Shown: piece by piece, positions 38,601-49,690 of the stretch
How positions within the stretch are numbered: the first letter of the stretch is position 1
How the letters are laid out: the number at the start of each line of letters is the position of its first letter
Source: Morella rubra
Lineage: Eukaryota > Streptophyta > Magnoliopsida > Fagales > Myricaceae
Direction: 5' to 3'
Length of the DNA stretch: 64,000 bases
Assembly: GCA_003952965.2 (NCBI GenBank)
Contig: RXIC02000011.1
Coordinates: 218,885 to 282,884 of the forward strand
Translations under genes and position numbers: made by a program
The notes under the pieces: model-generated
The model's database searches: none
The model's input: only the letters and a program-made list of their open reading frames with translations
What the model was told of the DNA's origin: nothing

Positions 38601-41600
38601 GTCAAATATTGGACAAAACTAAGACAACAAAATGCAACCCACAAGCAAAACTGGATGTCTGCAACCAAGAAATTGCCCTCTAATTTGGTTAATTGTGAAG
38701 GTGCATAGCATGTTGAAACAGGGGGAAGGCATGAGAAAAGAGCGAAGTTTGGCGCAAACTGCATTTATCATCTTAGAAATACCAATCCTCCTCTAAACAG
38801 CATATTGTTACGGAATTGCACAAAGGAAAAAGACAAGGATGTGGAGTCTACCGCACAGGATGGCTGGCTCCTCTATGTGGTATTACTTGTATGATATATA
38901 GGACATATCACCCATACGGTTAAATAACAATCTCGACAAATATAGAGCGAAATATTGCAAAAAGTTCTTGACACCGAGACGTACCTTGCTTCACTACTTG
39001 AGACACTACTGATGCTGATTCCCCTTCCTGCCCTGAAAGGTATACCGATTATTCTGTTAAGTACTGATCCATACAAAATCTACACAGCAGGCATAGATAG
39101 AAGATTTCAACAACACAGAAAGGTGCTGGACAAACCCTCAAAGTTGGTAGGTATATAGACAAAAGCCAAAACTCGCCCAACATCTTCTTTGGTCAAGTTA
39201 TATTCGGATGTACCCGTTAACACAAGTAGAAAGTCTCTGCAATAAAAGTCATAAACATATGGGGGAAGATAGCTAATTATAGAACGGAAAACTAACTGAA
39301 AATTATCATGGAGATAAAAGGTCTATGTCAGTGTCTAAAGAAACCAAAATCTTAAAAAGAACCTTACAATTTAAAACTAAAGCACACAAATACCAAAACC
39401 AAATATAAACAGGAAATGAAGAAACAAAAAACACAAATATCACAACTCATCTAGGTCCTAAAAATGATTATTAACCAAAATCAGGGGAAACTTTATTCCT
39501 CAAGCATTGTAAGTGGGACAATCCAACCAGGATGTAAAATTTGGCAGGAAAAAATGTGAATACCAACCCTGTGTCCTTGTTCTCACGTAGCCACTCAAAC
39601 TTGCTGGGACCCTCTCTTCCTCCAAGGTAATCACCCACTCCTTTGATTATATTTCCTTCAACAACATCTCCAATAATTTTGACATTACTGACCGATGGAG
39701 GAGCTGCAATCATGAGACAAGATCCACTAGTATGTGTTAGAATGCACTTTGGGGGAAAAATTTATAATTAATGAATCAAACATTAAAGAAATAAAAGTTA
39801 AAAGAGCTAATTGAAAGCCTAGGTGTAAATTTGAAACAATTGCAACGGCATATTGACAAAGAAAAGCTAAAACATCCACATACGTACAGACAATTTGAAC
39901 AAGATAAACTTTACCAAAACTAAATAAAAAAAGAAATGAAGAAGTACTCCCCCACACACCTGCTTTTACAAAATCCGTATGCTTATATTGAGGTTCTCCT
40001 TTGGCACCTTCTTCTGTTACTGGTGTGTACATAAAGACCAAACTTGAATCAACATCATCTATAGTCAGCCGGTACTCCTCATCTTCTGCTCCAGTAATTA
40101 CCACGGGGCTGCCATTCCATTTTCTCCTCAACCAACTGAAAAATGCAAATTGTTCAGATATCCCATTGCAAAAGTGTATTTATTCATATTCCCACGTGAT
40201 ACATTAAACTTGATGCATGAAAAATACATCATATGTGAATATTCATAGTCGTGTCTAATAGCATGCATAATTATTTTGTCTATACAGCTCACCTAGCGAC
40301 ACCTTTTCCTGGAGTCCCACCACACCATGCAACCTCAGCATAACCCCTAATGGTATTTCCCTCCACCAGTTCCCCACGGACATCAAGGTTCACAACCTTT
40401 GGAATTCCACTTCCTTTGCAAGACAGGAAAGATAGAAAAAGTGAAGGCCAACAAACATTAAAGAGGAAAAAGATGCAATAATGGCATGATGCAAGTTGCA
40501 CATATTAAGACTATTTCAATAACAGTTGGCTTAGGCTTAGAAAAAAAAAAAAAAAACAGTCGGCTGAGTTTACAAGACAGATATGTTCTGATAGTTTAAT
40601 CCATGAAGACCTTGCATAGGAAGTGAGGGAAAGTTGGAATAGATGGAGTAAGGAGCTTTGTTTTAAAGAATTAAAGAATTGGCTAGTTAGGGTTACCAAT
40701 TCGAAATAGGGGATTTGGCTTATTAAAATTGATGATTTCAGAATAATGTGAGAAGCTTTGTTTGCTGCCTTGACCAAGTTTTCTAGTGTTTTAGACTTCT
40801 GTGGGAGTTGTTATGCCAAATGAGAAAAATCTTTAGTAACTCTTATTTGAGTTGTTATCCCTCAAACTGAAAATATAAAAGATTGTTTGATTCGATAAAA
40901 GATAATCTTCAGTACTTATGCTTGTTAAGTGCTGTCCAGTACAATAACCACATGATTTTGAGCATATGCTTGATTTAGTAGTGTAGACTGGGACTTCCCA
41001 ATCCGGTTCAGATAGCCATTCATGGAAGCTAAAAGGTGCATTATTCGAACACTGCAGATGCTGTTTGTTTTGTTTTTGTTGATGGAAGAAGTACTTAACC
41101 TTGTAAAGAAGCCATAATGTATTCAAAGATAAATTTGGAAAGCCAGATAGCTAGTGTGACACCCTTGTTTATGGATTCTTCTTTTTCTTCTTATGGAAAT
41201 CAAAGTGTAGAGTTCTGAACTGTTGGGAAGATATTCAGAATCAGGTTTTATTATTGCCTAGGAGACCATGTAAATAGTTAAGGAGGATGGAAAACTTCCA
41301 CTTTGTTACACTGGAGTTAAGTACATTTGGTTAATACTGTAGTTATATGTCTTTATAAGGGTATGAGAAATGAGCCATATAATCTTAAAAGCCGTGAAGA
41401 CAAGCTTATGATCCATGTATTAATAACTTCAAATATCATACGTTGAGAACTGGATGACAAGAAAATGTTGCATACCGCATTGAAAAACTAGAATAATACT
41501 GTGCTTAGCAATCTTGGTACAATGATATGGAGTTTGATGAGCCTACAAAGCAATACGCTTTGTGATCTTAGTATTGTGCTCGATGACATATGATAATAGC

Positions 41601-44600
41601 CTGGTAGTGGTACAATAGTACCATATTAGGTGAGATATGTGGTGATAGCTCAGTACATGTTTTGTGATCTTAGTATAGTTGCTCCATAACATATGATGCA
41701 CAATCGGTTACCATGCTTTATAATCCTAGGCTATAAGCTTCTGACAATAATATGATATTTACATTAACAGCTAATTACCAAGCTTTGTGAACTGGTTTTG
41801 TAGCTCACATAAAATTCTCTGACACCTCAATGGTCTTACTTCGTGATCTTGACATTGCAGTTTAGGAAGTTAGCCTGAGGAGATGATGTCGCTAAATTCA
41901 TTGTGCCATTATTTCGTTGCTAGATGATAGACCTTAATTTAGAATTAACCATGTATACTTTCTGAGGTATCTCATTTATCTTACTTAATATTTTACCGGT
42001 ATACATGTCTCTTCCCACAAGGGAATGTTCGTTTTATAAAAAATTGTAAGATTTTAGGATTTTTGATAGAATTGTAATATTTATGTAGATTGGAGTTTTA
42101 TAGGTTTTTGTGTAAAGTTGTTGAAAAGTTTTAAAGATATTTAATTTTTATTGAGTTTGTAAAAAGGTGTAGAGAGATGATTTGATGTAATTGTTTAATA
42201 AAAAAGTATTGAAGTTAGGTGAAAAAGTATGGAGAGAGAAGATTTATTAGATTTTTTTTTTGAAAAGATATAATTTGTGTGAAAAAGTTATTAAAGTTTG
42301 TGTAAAAGGTATTGGTGTTTGTGTATTTTTTGAGATTTTGGATGTTCGTTTTGCAAATTTTGTTAAATACATTGTATTCTAGAATACTTTTGCAAACGAA
42401 CATACCCTAACGTGTATCTGTAGGTGCTGAAATATGTATGTAAGCTTAAGGATACGGAAGTTCTGTAAAAATTATAATGATTACTTGTTTTGTTAGTGGA
42501 TTGTGTATAAAGATATTGTATAGTTGGGTTTTGAGTCTTTAAAGCTTAAAGTGGGTATTGAGAAGCTTGTTACTATTTTGAAGTAGGTTCAAACTGCATA
42601 CAAGTTAGAAACCATGAAAATAGTTTGCTCTGGCCTGTTTAGCGGAATTACCGATTTGCAAATTGGTATTGTTGTAACAGAGACTTACTGTGCCTATTTT
42701 GGTCTGAGGTGTTGTTACATTTAGATCGTGGGAAACAACTCTTCGTTACTAGTGCTTCACCCAAGAGGCTTGCAGATTTATTACATACATATTGTTATTA
42801 GCAAATTACTGGTGCAGTTATAAAATATTTCCTATCTGCGTTAAACTTTACAATGTGTGTCCAATAGATAAATAAGTAAGATTTTTACCACATAAATGGG
42901 AATCTATATATTGGCTACGTATTTTATTCCAGCCAGGACATGTTTATTTGCTTAGATCTAACTATCGATCTGGCTACAATTTTCCAAAGACTTCTAACAT
43001 TTTCTCAAACATTACACGCCTATATGCCATTCTTCAAACTTCTATTGTGCTCTAATTCCCTTAAAACAAAACGAAAACCACACTTTTGCTGCAGTTTAAT
43101 TGTTCGGACAAACTTTACCGGAGAAATCCTAATCTTAAGTTTCTTGTTCCTGCGGTTTTGTCTAAACTATGAACTGAAAAGCATGTTAGGAGACATAAAG
43201 TTAATATATTTTCTTATAGACATCTCATATTTTGAGTAATCTCTTTTAGCAAGACAGGAATTGATGTAGAGAACTACTGAGTTCACATAATTGTGCACCT
43301 TACATGCGCAAAAAACATTCCAGATAAATACTCGATTGACTAAAATGAACATCAAAAATCAACCCTTCAAACCCAAAGAAATTACAGAGAAGTGTGTACC
43401 TGGTGAAACTGTTGAGGATATTGCAAAAATAGACGGATATTTTGTTTCTCCTAGTAGAGGAGTACACTCCACTTTCAAGATTTTACCAACGTCTTCCCGC
43501 TTTGGCCAGTAAACCTGACCATCGTATCATGCAGTATGACATGAACAAAGAAGCATTGACGGCAATTCAAAAATTAAGATATAATTACAATGCAAAAATT
43601 AGTTACCTCTCCAGTAGCATCGGGAATAGCAACAAAACTCGAAAGCATTCTCTCTCCCACAAACCATTGATAGTTTAACACTAATTGTGAGTCAGTGGTC
43701 AATGTACTGTCTTGCACAAAAATAAAGTGACAATGACAAGCATCTTCTTCAAAAGGCTGATCCATAGAAGCTTCCTTAAGCATGTATCCCGTAGGTAAAT
43801 GATCCTTCCATTTCTCAGCAAGAAAGCGAAAAGTTGTCTCTGCCCCAGAACACAGATATAAAATAACAAGTGTCATTGTCATAATGCTCTACATATAGAT
43901 ACACGTATGTAATGACTATCAGCTATAATTATCGTTACATGCAGAACTTCCAGTTGCATTGAACATTGCCAAACAGAAACCACATGCTAGAACCTTATTT
44001 GAACATTCACGTAAAGCTGAAAAGAATACTCCAGAGCAAAAACACTACCGCCAAAACACATTTAACTTTAAAACAAATCCAAAGGGATAAATAGACATTT
44101 AATCATAAATAAGTTCTTGATCATCATCTCCAGAAATTTGTAGTTAGAACCCCCAAATGTAGACGGAACATACAGAAGATAATGAAATTCCGAAGCATTT
44201 ATTTATCAAATGTTGTGAACTTTACTAGAAGATAGGAAGACAAATATATTGCTTTATGGTATCACCAGATTAACCACTGAATAAAGCATTGATGCCTCTA
44301 TAAAAAAAATGGAATATTTATATTCCAACCTGAATTACTGAAGTATGGGTAATGTAACAAAAAGCAGTTACTAGGAAAAAAAATTGATGTCGTGATTATT
44401 ATAATGCACCTGTTGCATGCTCTGGACGACAAAACTCCCAACCATCTCTGATGCACAAAGCCGTCTGTGCAGGATAACGCTTTGCTAAAGCTAGCTCATC
44501 GCGGGAAAGATCTAAGTTTCCACATTTTACAGAAGGAAAATTCGATAGTAATTAAACTGAGAACTATATTTAGGGGTAAAACTCTTATAGAGCAGGAAGC

Positions 44601-47600
44601 AGCGATTAAGTGAGCACCAAAACATATATGCATTACAAGGTACCTCGATCGTTAAACTTTTTCAAAGTGGGACCAACGAGCAAAATGGAAGCTGCTTCGA
44701 GATGGGGCATCTTCAGAATAGGATTCTCCTCCACTCTTAAATGCTGCAGCAGGAAATACAACCACAAAGTATAACTATATACAAGTACCAGCTTGTATAT
44801 TAAGTAGATAGAGTCACTAAGGATCTGTTTGTTTGTAAAATTTTGGGGAGGTTCAAATTTTAGGGTATTGGATTTGGCGAAAAAGTGAAGAGAGAGATGA
44901 TTTTTAATATTTATTATAGTGAAAAGTAATGATTTGATGGGAGAGAGAGAGAGAGATTATATTGTAATTTTTTATTGTGTTAAAATTTTAGGAAGTGTAA
45001 AATTTTGGTTTCCAAACAGACCCTAAGTAAAGTATTCCTAACTCATGAATCCGTTGGATTTTATTTTTGTCTCTCCTATCACTAACAAGTACATAGGAAA
45101 TGAAACATACAAGTTGAAAATAAATATATGAGAATTCAAAGTCCAAAGAAGGTAAATCAGATCTGATAATTACTGGACTTGTCTTAGTTGCAAGTCAAGA
45201 CACTAACGAACCAAATTCAAAAGTAGCAAGATAACTAATACAGCTTGTCTTTGCTCATAACAATTACTAGAACAATGGATGTAATTTTGAAAGAAGTGTT
45301 TGCTTTATTTTCAAAATCTACATGCTGAAAAATTGGACAATCAAGATACTTCAAATAATCCAACTTTGGATTCACAAAACCTACAAATCCTTATACTAGT
45401 GTCATGATGAATTATTTCAAACACATCGCCGTATTTCCATACATTGCAATGTCAAAACAATTTCCAACCATCAAAATATCAATAGCCATGTTTTGCACAT
45501 AATGGACCCTAAAATCAAAGTGATTTTAACCACCAGATTACCTCAGCAAGTTCACCACATAAATATTCGACTTGATCAACACTAGTGCTAAGCGTCCATA
45601 CTAGATTATATGAGTGAAAATAAGAAAATCTAAAACTACTATGTTTAATGTAGAGAGACTAAGAAACAGACACCACTAACCTCAAGAACCGGTAAATGAG
45701 GGAAACCCTTCAGAGTTAAAATTTTGTTTTTGCTTGCAGCTAATACCTACAAGAAGTTTCAAATAAAGAATAGGAAGTCCTATATCTTTCACGGAAGAAG
45801 CAATAAGCTATATGAAAACAACAACAAACCTGCAGTCGAGGTTGACTTGCCATTGAGAGAGACTTCAGCTTATTCTGAGCAACAGAAAGAAACTGCAAGG
45901 AGGGGAGGGGGGGAGGAAGGAAAAAAAAAGGCAATTTATTCTAATCATCGGAAACTGAACATTCATTGGTGCTAGCAAAGCTGTAATCATTCCAAAGCCT
46001 TACCTCTAAATTAGGAAGCTGCGGCAGGCTTGCAAGTGATGTGATTTGATTTCCCGCAAGATATAGTTGCTACACCAGTAATAAAGTGAAAAGCATTTGA
46101 AGGCGTTATTGCATTCAGTAACTCCAACAAGTCCCACATCATGGCAATTCAGAGATGATATACCTGTAGAGCTTTGCAATTCTCAAGAGGTTCAAATCCA
46201 GGCCCTTTAAAGTCATTGAAGCTCAAATCAAGAACCTGGGAAGAAACAGTACAACCAGTCAATTGCAAGCTTTCTTTTGCAAATCTATACAAAACATTAA
46301 CAGTCTATTGTTCTAGTTTCAGGAAAAATGGACATTGAATGGAATGAAGAACTAAATTGGTATATATACATCTCATAAAATAACAAACCTTCACCCTCTT
46401 CAGTATCTCAACTCCTTCCAATGTAGACAAAAGATTGTCTCTGAGATAAACAAACTGCAAGAAAGATTATCAGCACTCATATATTCATCTCATGCTTTAA
46501 GAACTTACGACCTCATTTTAGACAACAATGATAAAGAGGTAACAGACAACAGGTTTAGCTTTTAACAGTTCAACCTTTCGAAGTAGTCCAGTTTCTCACA
46601 ACATAGAAAAGAAAATAACAATTCGTGATGTAAATTAAGCAAGGGTTCCAGGAAATAACTACAGTATTCCTCAGTCTCTCAAAGTAATAAAGTAGTCACC
46701 ATCTGATGTACGTCAGTGATTAAACAGAGATCCTGCTTTCGAAAGTGAGAATCCTAGAAATCATTATTTAAAATTTTGTGACTTAATTTTGTACATCCAT
46801 ATGCATCAACTCCATGTCCCAAATCATCTCTTAAAACCAATCTGTCCAATCCAAAAAGAATTTTTTTTTCTAGGAAGTCAAAATAGAAATTGAAGGCAAT
46901 AAGCTTTGGAATACCCTTATTTTGACGGTAAAAGCTCCTATGCTTTGACAATAATACTCCTACAACTATGAGGACTGTTGATTGGAAACAAAAACATATC
47001 AACCACATGATAACTATCGAATTGAACCTTATATCTTACAAGAGACAACTTAAGTATCAATCATGAAGCTAGTTCACTGATCAAACATCAGGGAGAAGAA
47101 GCTTAGCCTCGATCATCAGGGGGACAGAAGTTAATCCACAACAAATTAACACAGAATTTTAAAAACAATAACAAGGCACTTGATTATAACATATTTCTTC
47201 ATCAATAGTGTGCACTATATAAGCAATAATCCCTTACATATGAGTTCATTTTACCTCTAAATTTGTTGACAAGTTCAAGCCACCAGCATTGAGACTGCGT
47301 ACTCTGTGGCCCCGAAGATCCAACCTCTGACATAGTAAAAAATGGAGCACTAAAATGTACTGAACTGAAAGTTTTAATCTCCAACATAATAAAATTAGAT
47401 ATGCTAATTTAAACCATGAAAAAAAAAAAAACCATATATAGTGAAGTGGAACCAATATGATAAACACTCTCAATAAAGCCCATGAGAGAAATTGCATGGG
47501 CACATCCACCAATTACCTTCTTCCATGTCAGCACCTTTCCTCTATTTTGCTAGTATATGATCCAAAAATCTCAATTCTCAGTCAAACTGAAGCTATCCAT

Positions 47601-48880
47601 GACCATTTTTATGGTAACTAAACCTATCATTTTAGGCATATTATATGCCCCTAATTTGGCAACACCAACCTTTAGCCAACTTAGTGGTCTCAAATCATAT
47701 ACTGAATATACTTAAAACAAGCAGTCATGCCTAGTTAAGCATCTAAGATTCACTCTTTTCCATTAGAGACTCAAAACCTATTGAAAGGAGACATGTATAA
47801 AGGCATACATTCCATGGCATTTGAGAGGCTCAATAAAAAGAAGAAATGGATGTTCCCAAATTACTACAGAGTAAGGATGAGCAGCTTTACATACCAAAGT
47901 CAAATGAAGTTCTAATCAACAAATAAAAAATCAACTATTCACAGAAGCATCTCTCAGGCAACTAAGTTAACTAAACCAAAAGAAGGTTGATTACTAATTA
48001 AGATACTCTTGAATCACCAAGCATAATTAGAAAGCTTTGCCATAGTGCTTACCACCTCATCGCCAGCTTTAATCTCCACCTGTGGAAGAACAATGAATCT
48101 AGAATCCCGGCTTTCAGGAGTTGCCACTTTCCTCCGTCCAGATGAACTAGAACTCCTATCTAGAGATGATGACAAAGAGCCAGCTCTCAATCCGCTGGAA
48201 ACCGAAGGCGACCGAGCTGATGCAGAAGAAACCTTTGAAACCGTCTTCCGGGTACCGCTGTTGCCACTACTGTCCAATAACGTAGAAGTAACCCTTCGAG
48301 AAGAAGAATAAGCTACCGATGATACCGGCTTAACTGAAGACTTCCTCACAGTCTCCTGCTTCACGACATCAGATCCAGTTGATGTGTTAAGGCTCCGACC
48401 TAGTGGTGCCACTGGAACAGACTTTCTAGTCTCCGAAACCCCAGCTCCGCTCAAAGATTTTGTAACAGGCGAAGGCAGCGAACTCCTTCGAAGTTCTGGG
48501 AGAGACCGCCTCACTGGTTGAGAACCCAAAGGAGTGGTAGTCTTTTTAACGGCAACCGATCCACCATTGTTTGGCCGCTTCTCAGGCAAGCCTCCGATGC
48601 TGTTTCTCCTTGCCACAGGAACCGCATTTGAACTTTTCAGTGACGCGCTGACAGTTGGTCTCATCACAGTCGAAGTAGAGTCTGGACCCGCTTTGGAGTC
48701 CATCCTCTTCCTAACAGAGCCTGTTGCTGCCGAAACCTTTGCGGCTGACACCACACTAGGTTTCACAGTCTTCGGAACCCTTTTTGCGCTTTCTGATTGA
48801 CCAGCAGTTGTCTGTTTCTCTAAGACATTGGGTTTTTCCGCTACCTCTCCGCCCGTTTGTACTCCTAAGGGTTCCTCCAT
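18032..48880 (-). CDS. AIR9: AIR9-like microtubule-associated protein, 37 coding exons, intact
   Basis: The assembled exons give 5148 nt, 1715 residues plus stop, close to the 1708 of Arabidopsis AIR9 and collinear with it throughout. Every junction found has GT-AG borders and a continuing frame. AIR9 decorates cortical microtubules and the preprophase band and marks the cortical division site in plant cells. Domains: basic Ser-rich region (1-276), LRR block (277-444), linker (445-478), 11 A9 Ig-like repeats (479-1582), and a conserved C-terminal domain (1583-1715) ending [14 protein letters not shown]. The start ATG at 48880 opens [10 protein letters not shown] and is preceded by an acceptor at 48929. 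The gene spans about 31 kb because introns have grown by insertion. The largest are 26223-30943, 34769-38984 and 40414-43399. Exons are listed in the domain entries. Confidence 0.95.
19096..19290 (+). mobile_element. SINE-like remnant in an AIR9 intron
   Basis: TGGTTTAGTGG (19103-19113) resembles a pol III A box and GCTTTGAGTCATGG (19144-19157) a decayed B box at tRNA-like spacing, as in tRNA-derived plant SINEs. No A-tail or target duplication was recognised. Confidence 0.35.
22639..22657. repeat. (TA)n microsatellite
   Basis: Short AT dinucleotide run in an AIR9 intron. (GA)n runs also occur in AIR9 introns at about 21032-21052, 22061-22076 and 44940-44956, the last inside a MITE. Confidence 0.85.
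22992..23062. repeat. 36-bp tandem duplication across an AIR9 splice donor
   Basis: 22992-23027 and 23028-23062 are near-identical, both with TTTTTAGCATACC and GTATAGAGATCAGAT. On the minus strand the inner copy is the end of exon 32 plus its GTATGC donor (exon boundary 23041). The outer copy repeats the exon end and a GTATGC donor 36 nt further into the intron. Confidence 0.9.
23684..23802. repeat. Tandem duplication of about 57 bp, intronic
   Basis: About 23684-23740 and 23746-23802 share TAGTATAACAATAACA, AGAACAGAAAAAGAACTGGA and ATGACATATTAG with a few changes. Period is about 62 bp. Confidence 0.85.
26270..30570 (+). mobile_element. TRIM-like or Copia-type LTR fossil, split by the LINE
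   Basis: Ignoring the LINE and one copy of its target duplication, 26270-26295 joins 30413-30557 as a short LTR-like sequence of roughly 170 bp, starting TGTTAAGGG and ending CA. It is followed at 30559-30570 by TGGTATCAGAGC, the standard primer-binding site complementary to initiator tRNA-Met. The short length suits a TRIM element. No second LTR was found, so the copy is broken. It is older than the LINE inserted in it. Confidence 0.55.
26296..30397 (-). mobile_element. L1-type LINE, 5'-truncated, in an AIR9 intron
   Basis: The element reads on the minus strand, the same sense as AIR9. Its A-tail is the T-run at 26296-26307. A perfect 15-bp target duplication, ACTAGGGTTTGTGTA, lies at 26281-26295 and 30398-30412. 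Order on the minus strand: the end of ORF1 (30243-29938), then ORF2 from 29938 starting [17 protein letters not shown]2 shows endonuclease pieces ([22 protein letters not shown]), reverse transcriptase ([50 protein letters not shown]) and a zf-RVT domain (WCYLCK...HVLLHC). Many stops and frameshifts break ORF2. ORF1 lacks its 5' part, so the copy was probably truncated on insertion. Confidence 0.93.
35270..38200 (+). mobile_element. Degraded repeat block with a 'plant transposon protein' ORF in an AIR9 intron
   Basis: The 4.2-kb intron between exons 16 and 17 holds foreign, antisense coding remains at about 36400-37580. The ORF starts near [20 protein letters not shown] and includes [20 protein letters not shown] and [15 protein letters not shown], motifs of the 'putative plant transposon protein' family. 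An acidic or Pro-rich C-terminal part follows. It is broken in several places. The flanks (35900-36250, 37600-37900) look like dispersed repeat DNA, but no element ends were found, so the element class is unknown. I treat it as a fossil. Confidence 0.5.
37729..37807. repeat. 36-bp direct repeat
   Basis: 37729-37763 and 37772-37807 share TTGATGGTTTTAT and GATGTATCTTTTGTTATTAA. It lies downstream of the transposon-protein ORF remnant. Confidence 0.85.
42021..42407. mobile_element. Harbinger/Tourist-like MITE, 387 bp, in an AIR9 intron
   Basis: The left end GGGAATGTTCGTTTT and right end AAACGAACATACCC form terminal inverted repeats. Flanks are CAA and TAA, an imperfect 3-bp duplication. The interior is AT-rich with GTAGAGAGATGATTTGATG-like sequence, also seen at 44821-45023 and, inverted, near 52015-52340. 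Confidence 0.65.
44410..47326 (-). other. AIR9: AIR9 leucine-rich-repeat exons 2-9
   Basis: Exons 47255-47326, 46389-46454, 46164-46235, 46004-46069, 45830-45892, 45681-45746, 44644-44743 and 44410-44511. Exons 2-7 are 72, 66, 72, 66, 63 and 66 nt, all phase 0, and each encodes one LRR of 21-24 residues: [68 protein letters not shown] and [16 protein letters not shown]. Exon 8 closes the LRR block ([15 protein letters not shown]). Exon 9 is the linker [18 protein letters not shown]. One-repeat-per-exon structure suggests growth by exon duplication. Confidence 0.93.
44821..45023. mobile_element. Tourist/PIF-Harbinger MITE, 203 bp, in an AIR9 intron
   Basis: Terminal inverted repeats GGATCTGTTTG and CAAACAGACCC are flanked by TAA on both sides (44818-44820 and 45024-45026), the 3-bp target duplication of PIF/Harbinger elements. 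It contains a GA-rich interior and no ORF. Confidence 0.85.
48053..48880 (-). other. AIR9: AIR9 exon 1, basic Ser-rich microtubule-binding region
   Basis: 828 nt, exactly 276 codons, ending GAT GAG GTG before a GTAAGC donor. Rich in Ser, Lys, Arg, Pro and Val with many R/K-S patches ([25 protein letters not shown]). In Arabidopsis the corresponding N-terminal region binds microtubules. It looks largely disordered, and the SP/RS motifs are candidate phosphorylation sites (inference). Confidence 0.92.
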
Positions 48881-49690
48881 CTTTGCTCACGAGCTCAAGT
48901 AAACTGCAACTAACAATCTGATCCACCAACTGCCAAAAAAATTAAGTCAAAAAAATGAACTGAATCGTCACCAATACGCTGCTCAGTTAGCAGGAAAAAG
49001 TAGGAGAGAAAAGAAACAAATACTACTCTGAATCTTAGTCTTTTTCCAATGTTGATTTCAAAAAGCACACAACTTGACACGCTATGCAATAACTCTGTTA
49101 ATTGAGTGGTCATTTTCATTTATTCGCTCCCATGACTCATTAGTGAAATTCAAATTCATTTGCTCGAACCTTCTCAACAAGACGGCAATTCAGTTGAAAC
49201 TACATTTTCAACAAAAAGAAAAAGGGAACCAAATATATAGGTAGAGCAACTTACAAGTACACTACTGTGCAAGAAAATCGAAGCTTTCAGAACCGACACC
49301 CTTGCTCGTGAGAGCAGAAGATCATACTCGGATCTGTACAAAATGCAGGTTAATTAGCCCAAAACTTCAAGCTTCTGGGTCGATCTAACCCAGAAAAAGG
49401 CTTAGAGAGAGAGAGATTGAGAGTGAAGCAAGAAGCCCAATGTGAACATATCAATCTAGAGAGGCTGGCAGATGGAGGGAGTAAAATTGCACCTGCATGA
49501 TGTTTCAGATCTGGCGACGCAAGGAAATGAAACAGAAACCAAACAGAGAAGCACCCCTAGGGCCCTGATACCTGGCAGCAAAATTATGAGTTTTCGCGGC
49601 GTGGAACCCAAAAGGCGTTTGAGTGACAGGGAGTGAGAGTGAGTAGGCTCAGGCTGGAGCAAGTGTGCTTAAGCGAAGTTGGGAAAGCCA
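48881..49690 (-). other. AIR9: AIR9 5' leader exons and promoter-proximal region
   Basis: Minus-strand splice signals suggest a 5' UTR in three exons: one ending at 49493 (donor GTGCAA), one at 49255-49333 (acceptor TTGTACAG, donor GTAAGT), and 48881-48928 joined to the coding exon (acceptor TTTGGCAG). The transcription start, probably near 49650-49700, is not fixed. Leader introns are inferred from signals alone. Confidence 0.5.

Larger units (their letters stand above)
21731..43839 (-). other. AIR9: AIR9 A9 repeats 1-11, exons 10-33
   Basis: Exon groups, 5' to 3': A9-1 43607-43839, 43400-43514; A9-2 40293-40413, 39960-40135; A9-3 39568-39703, 39136-39236, 38985-39032; A9-4 34584-34768, 34349-34466; A9-5 34095-34222, 33327-33495; A9-6 32648-32766, 32340-32508; A9-7 32051-32135, 31873-31946, 31669-31788; A9-8 31149-31344, 30944-31065; A9-9 26015-26222, 24922-24995; A9-10 24547-24685, 24038-24225; A9-11 23041-23196, 21731-21862. 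Most repeats start near PPxVxN, carry GGxEGxSxxxW (for example [11 protein letters not shown]) and end with a (V/I)xYTPxRxDG-like strand. This is the described A9, immunoglobulin-like, fold. Every repeat starts and ends at a phase-1 intron. Confidence 0.9.

Noticed and set aside
48045-48800. Plus-strand ORFs opposite AIR9 exon 1
   Set aside because: Shadow frames of the Ser-rich exon. They show no independent signals.
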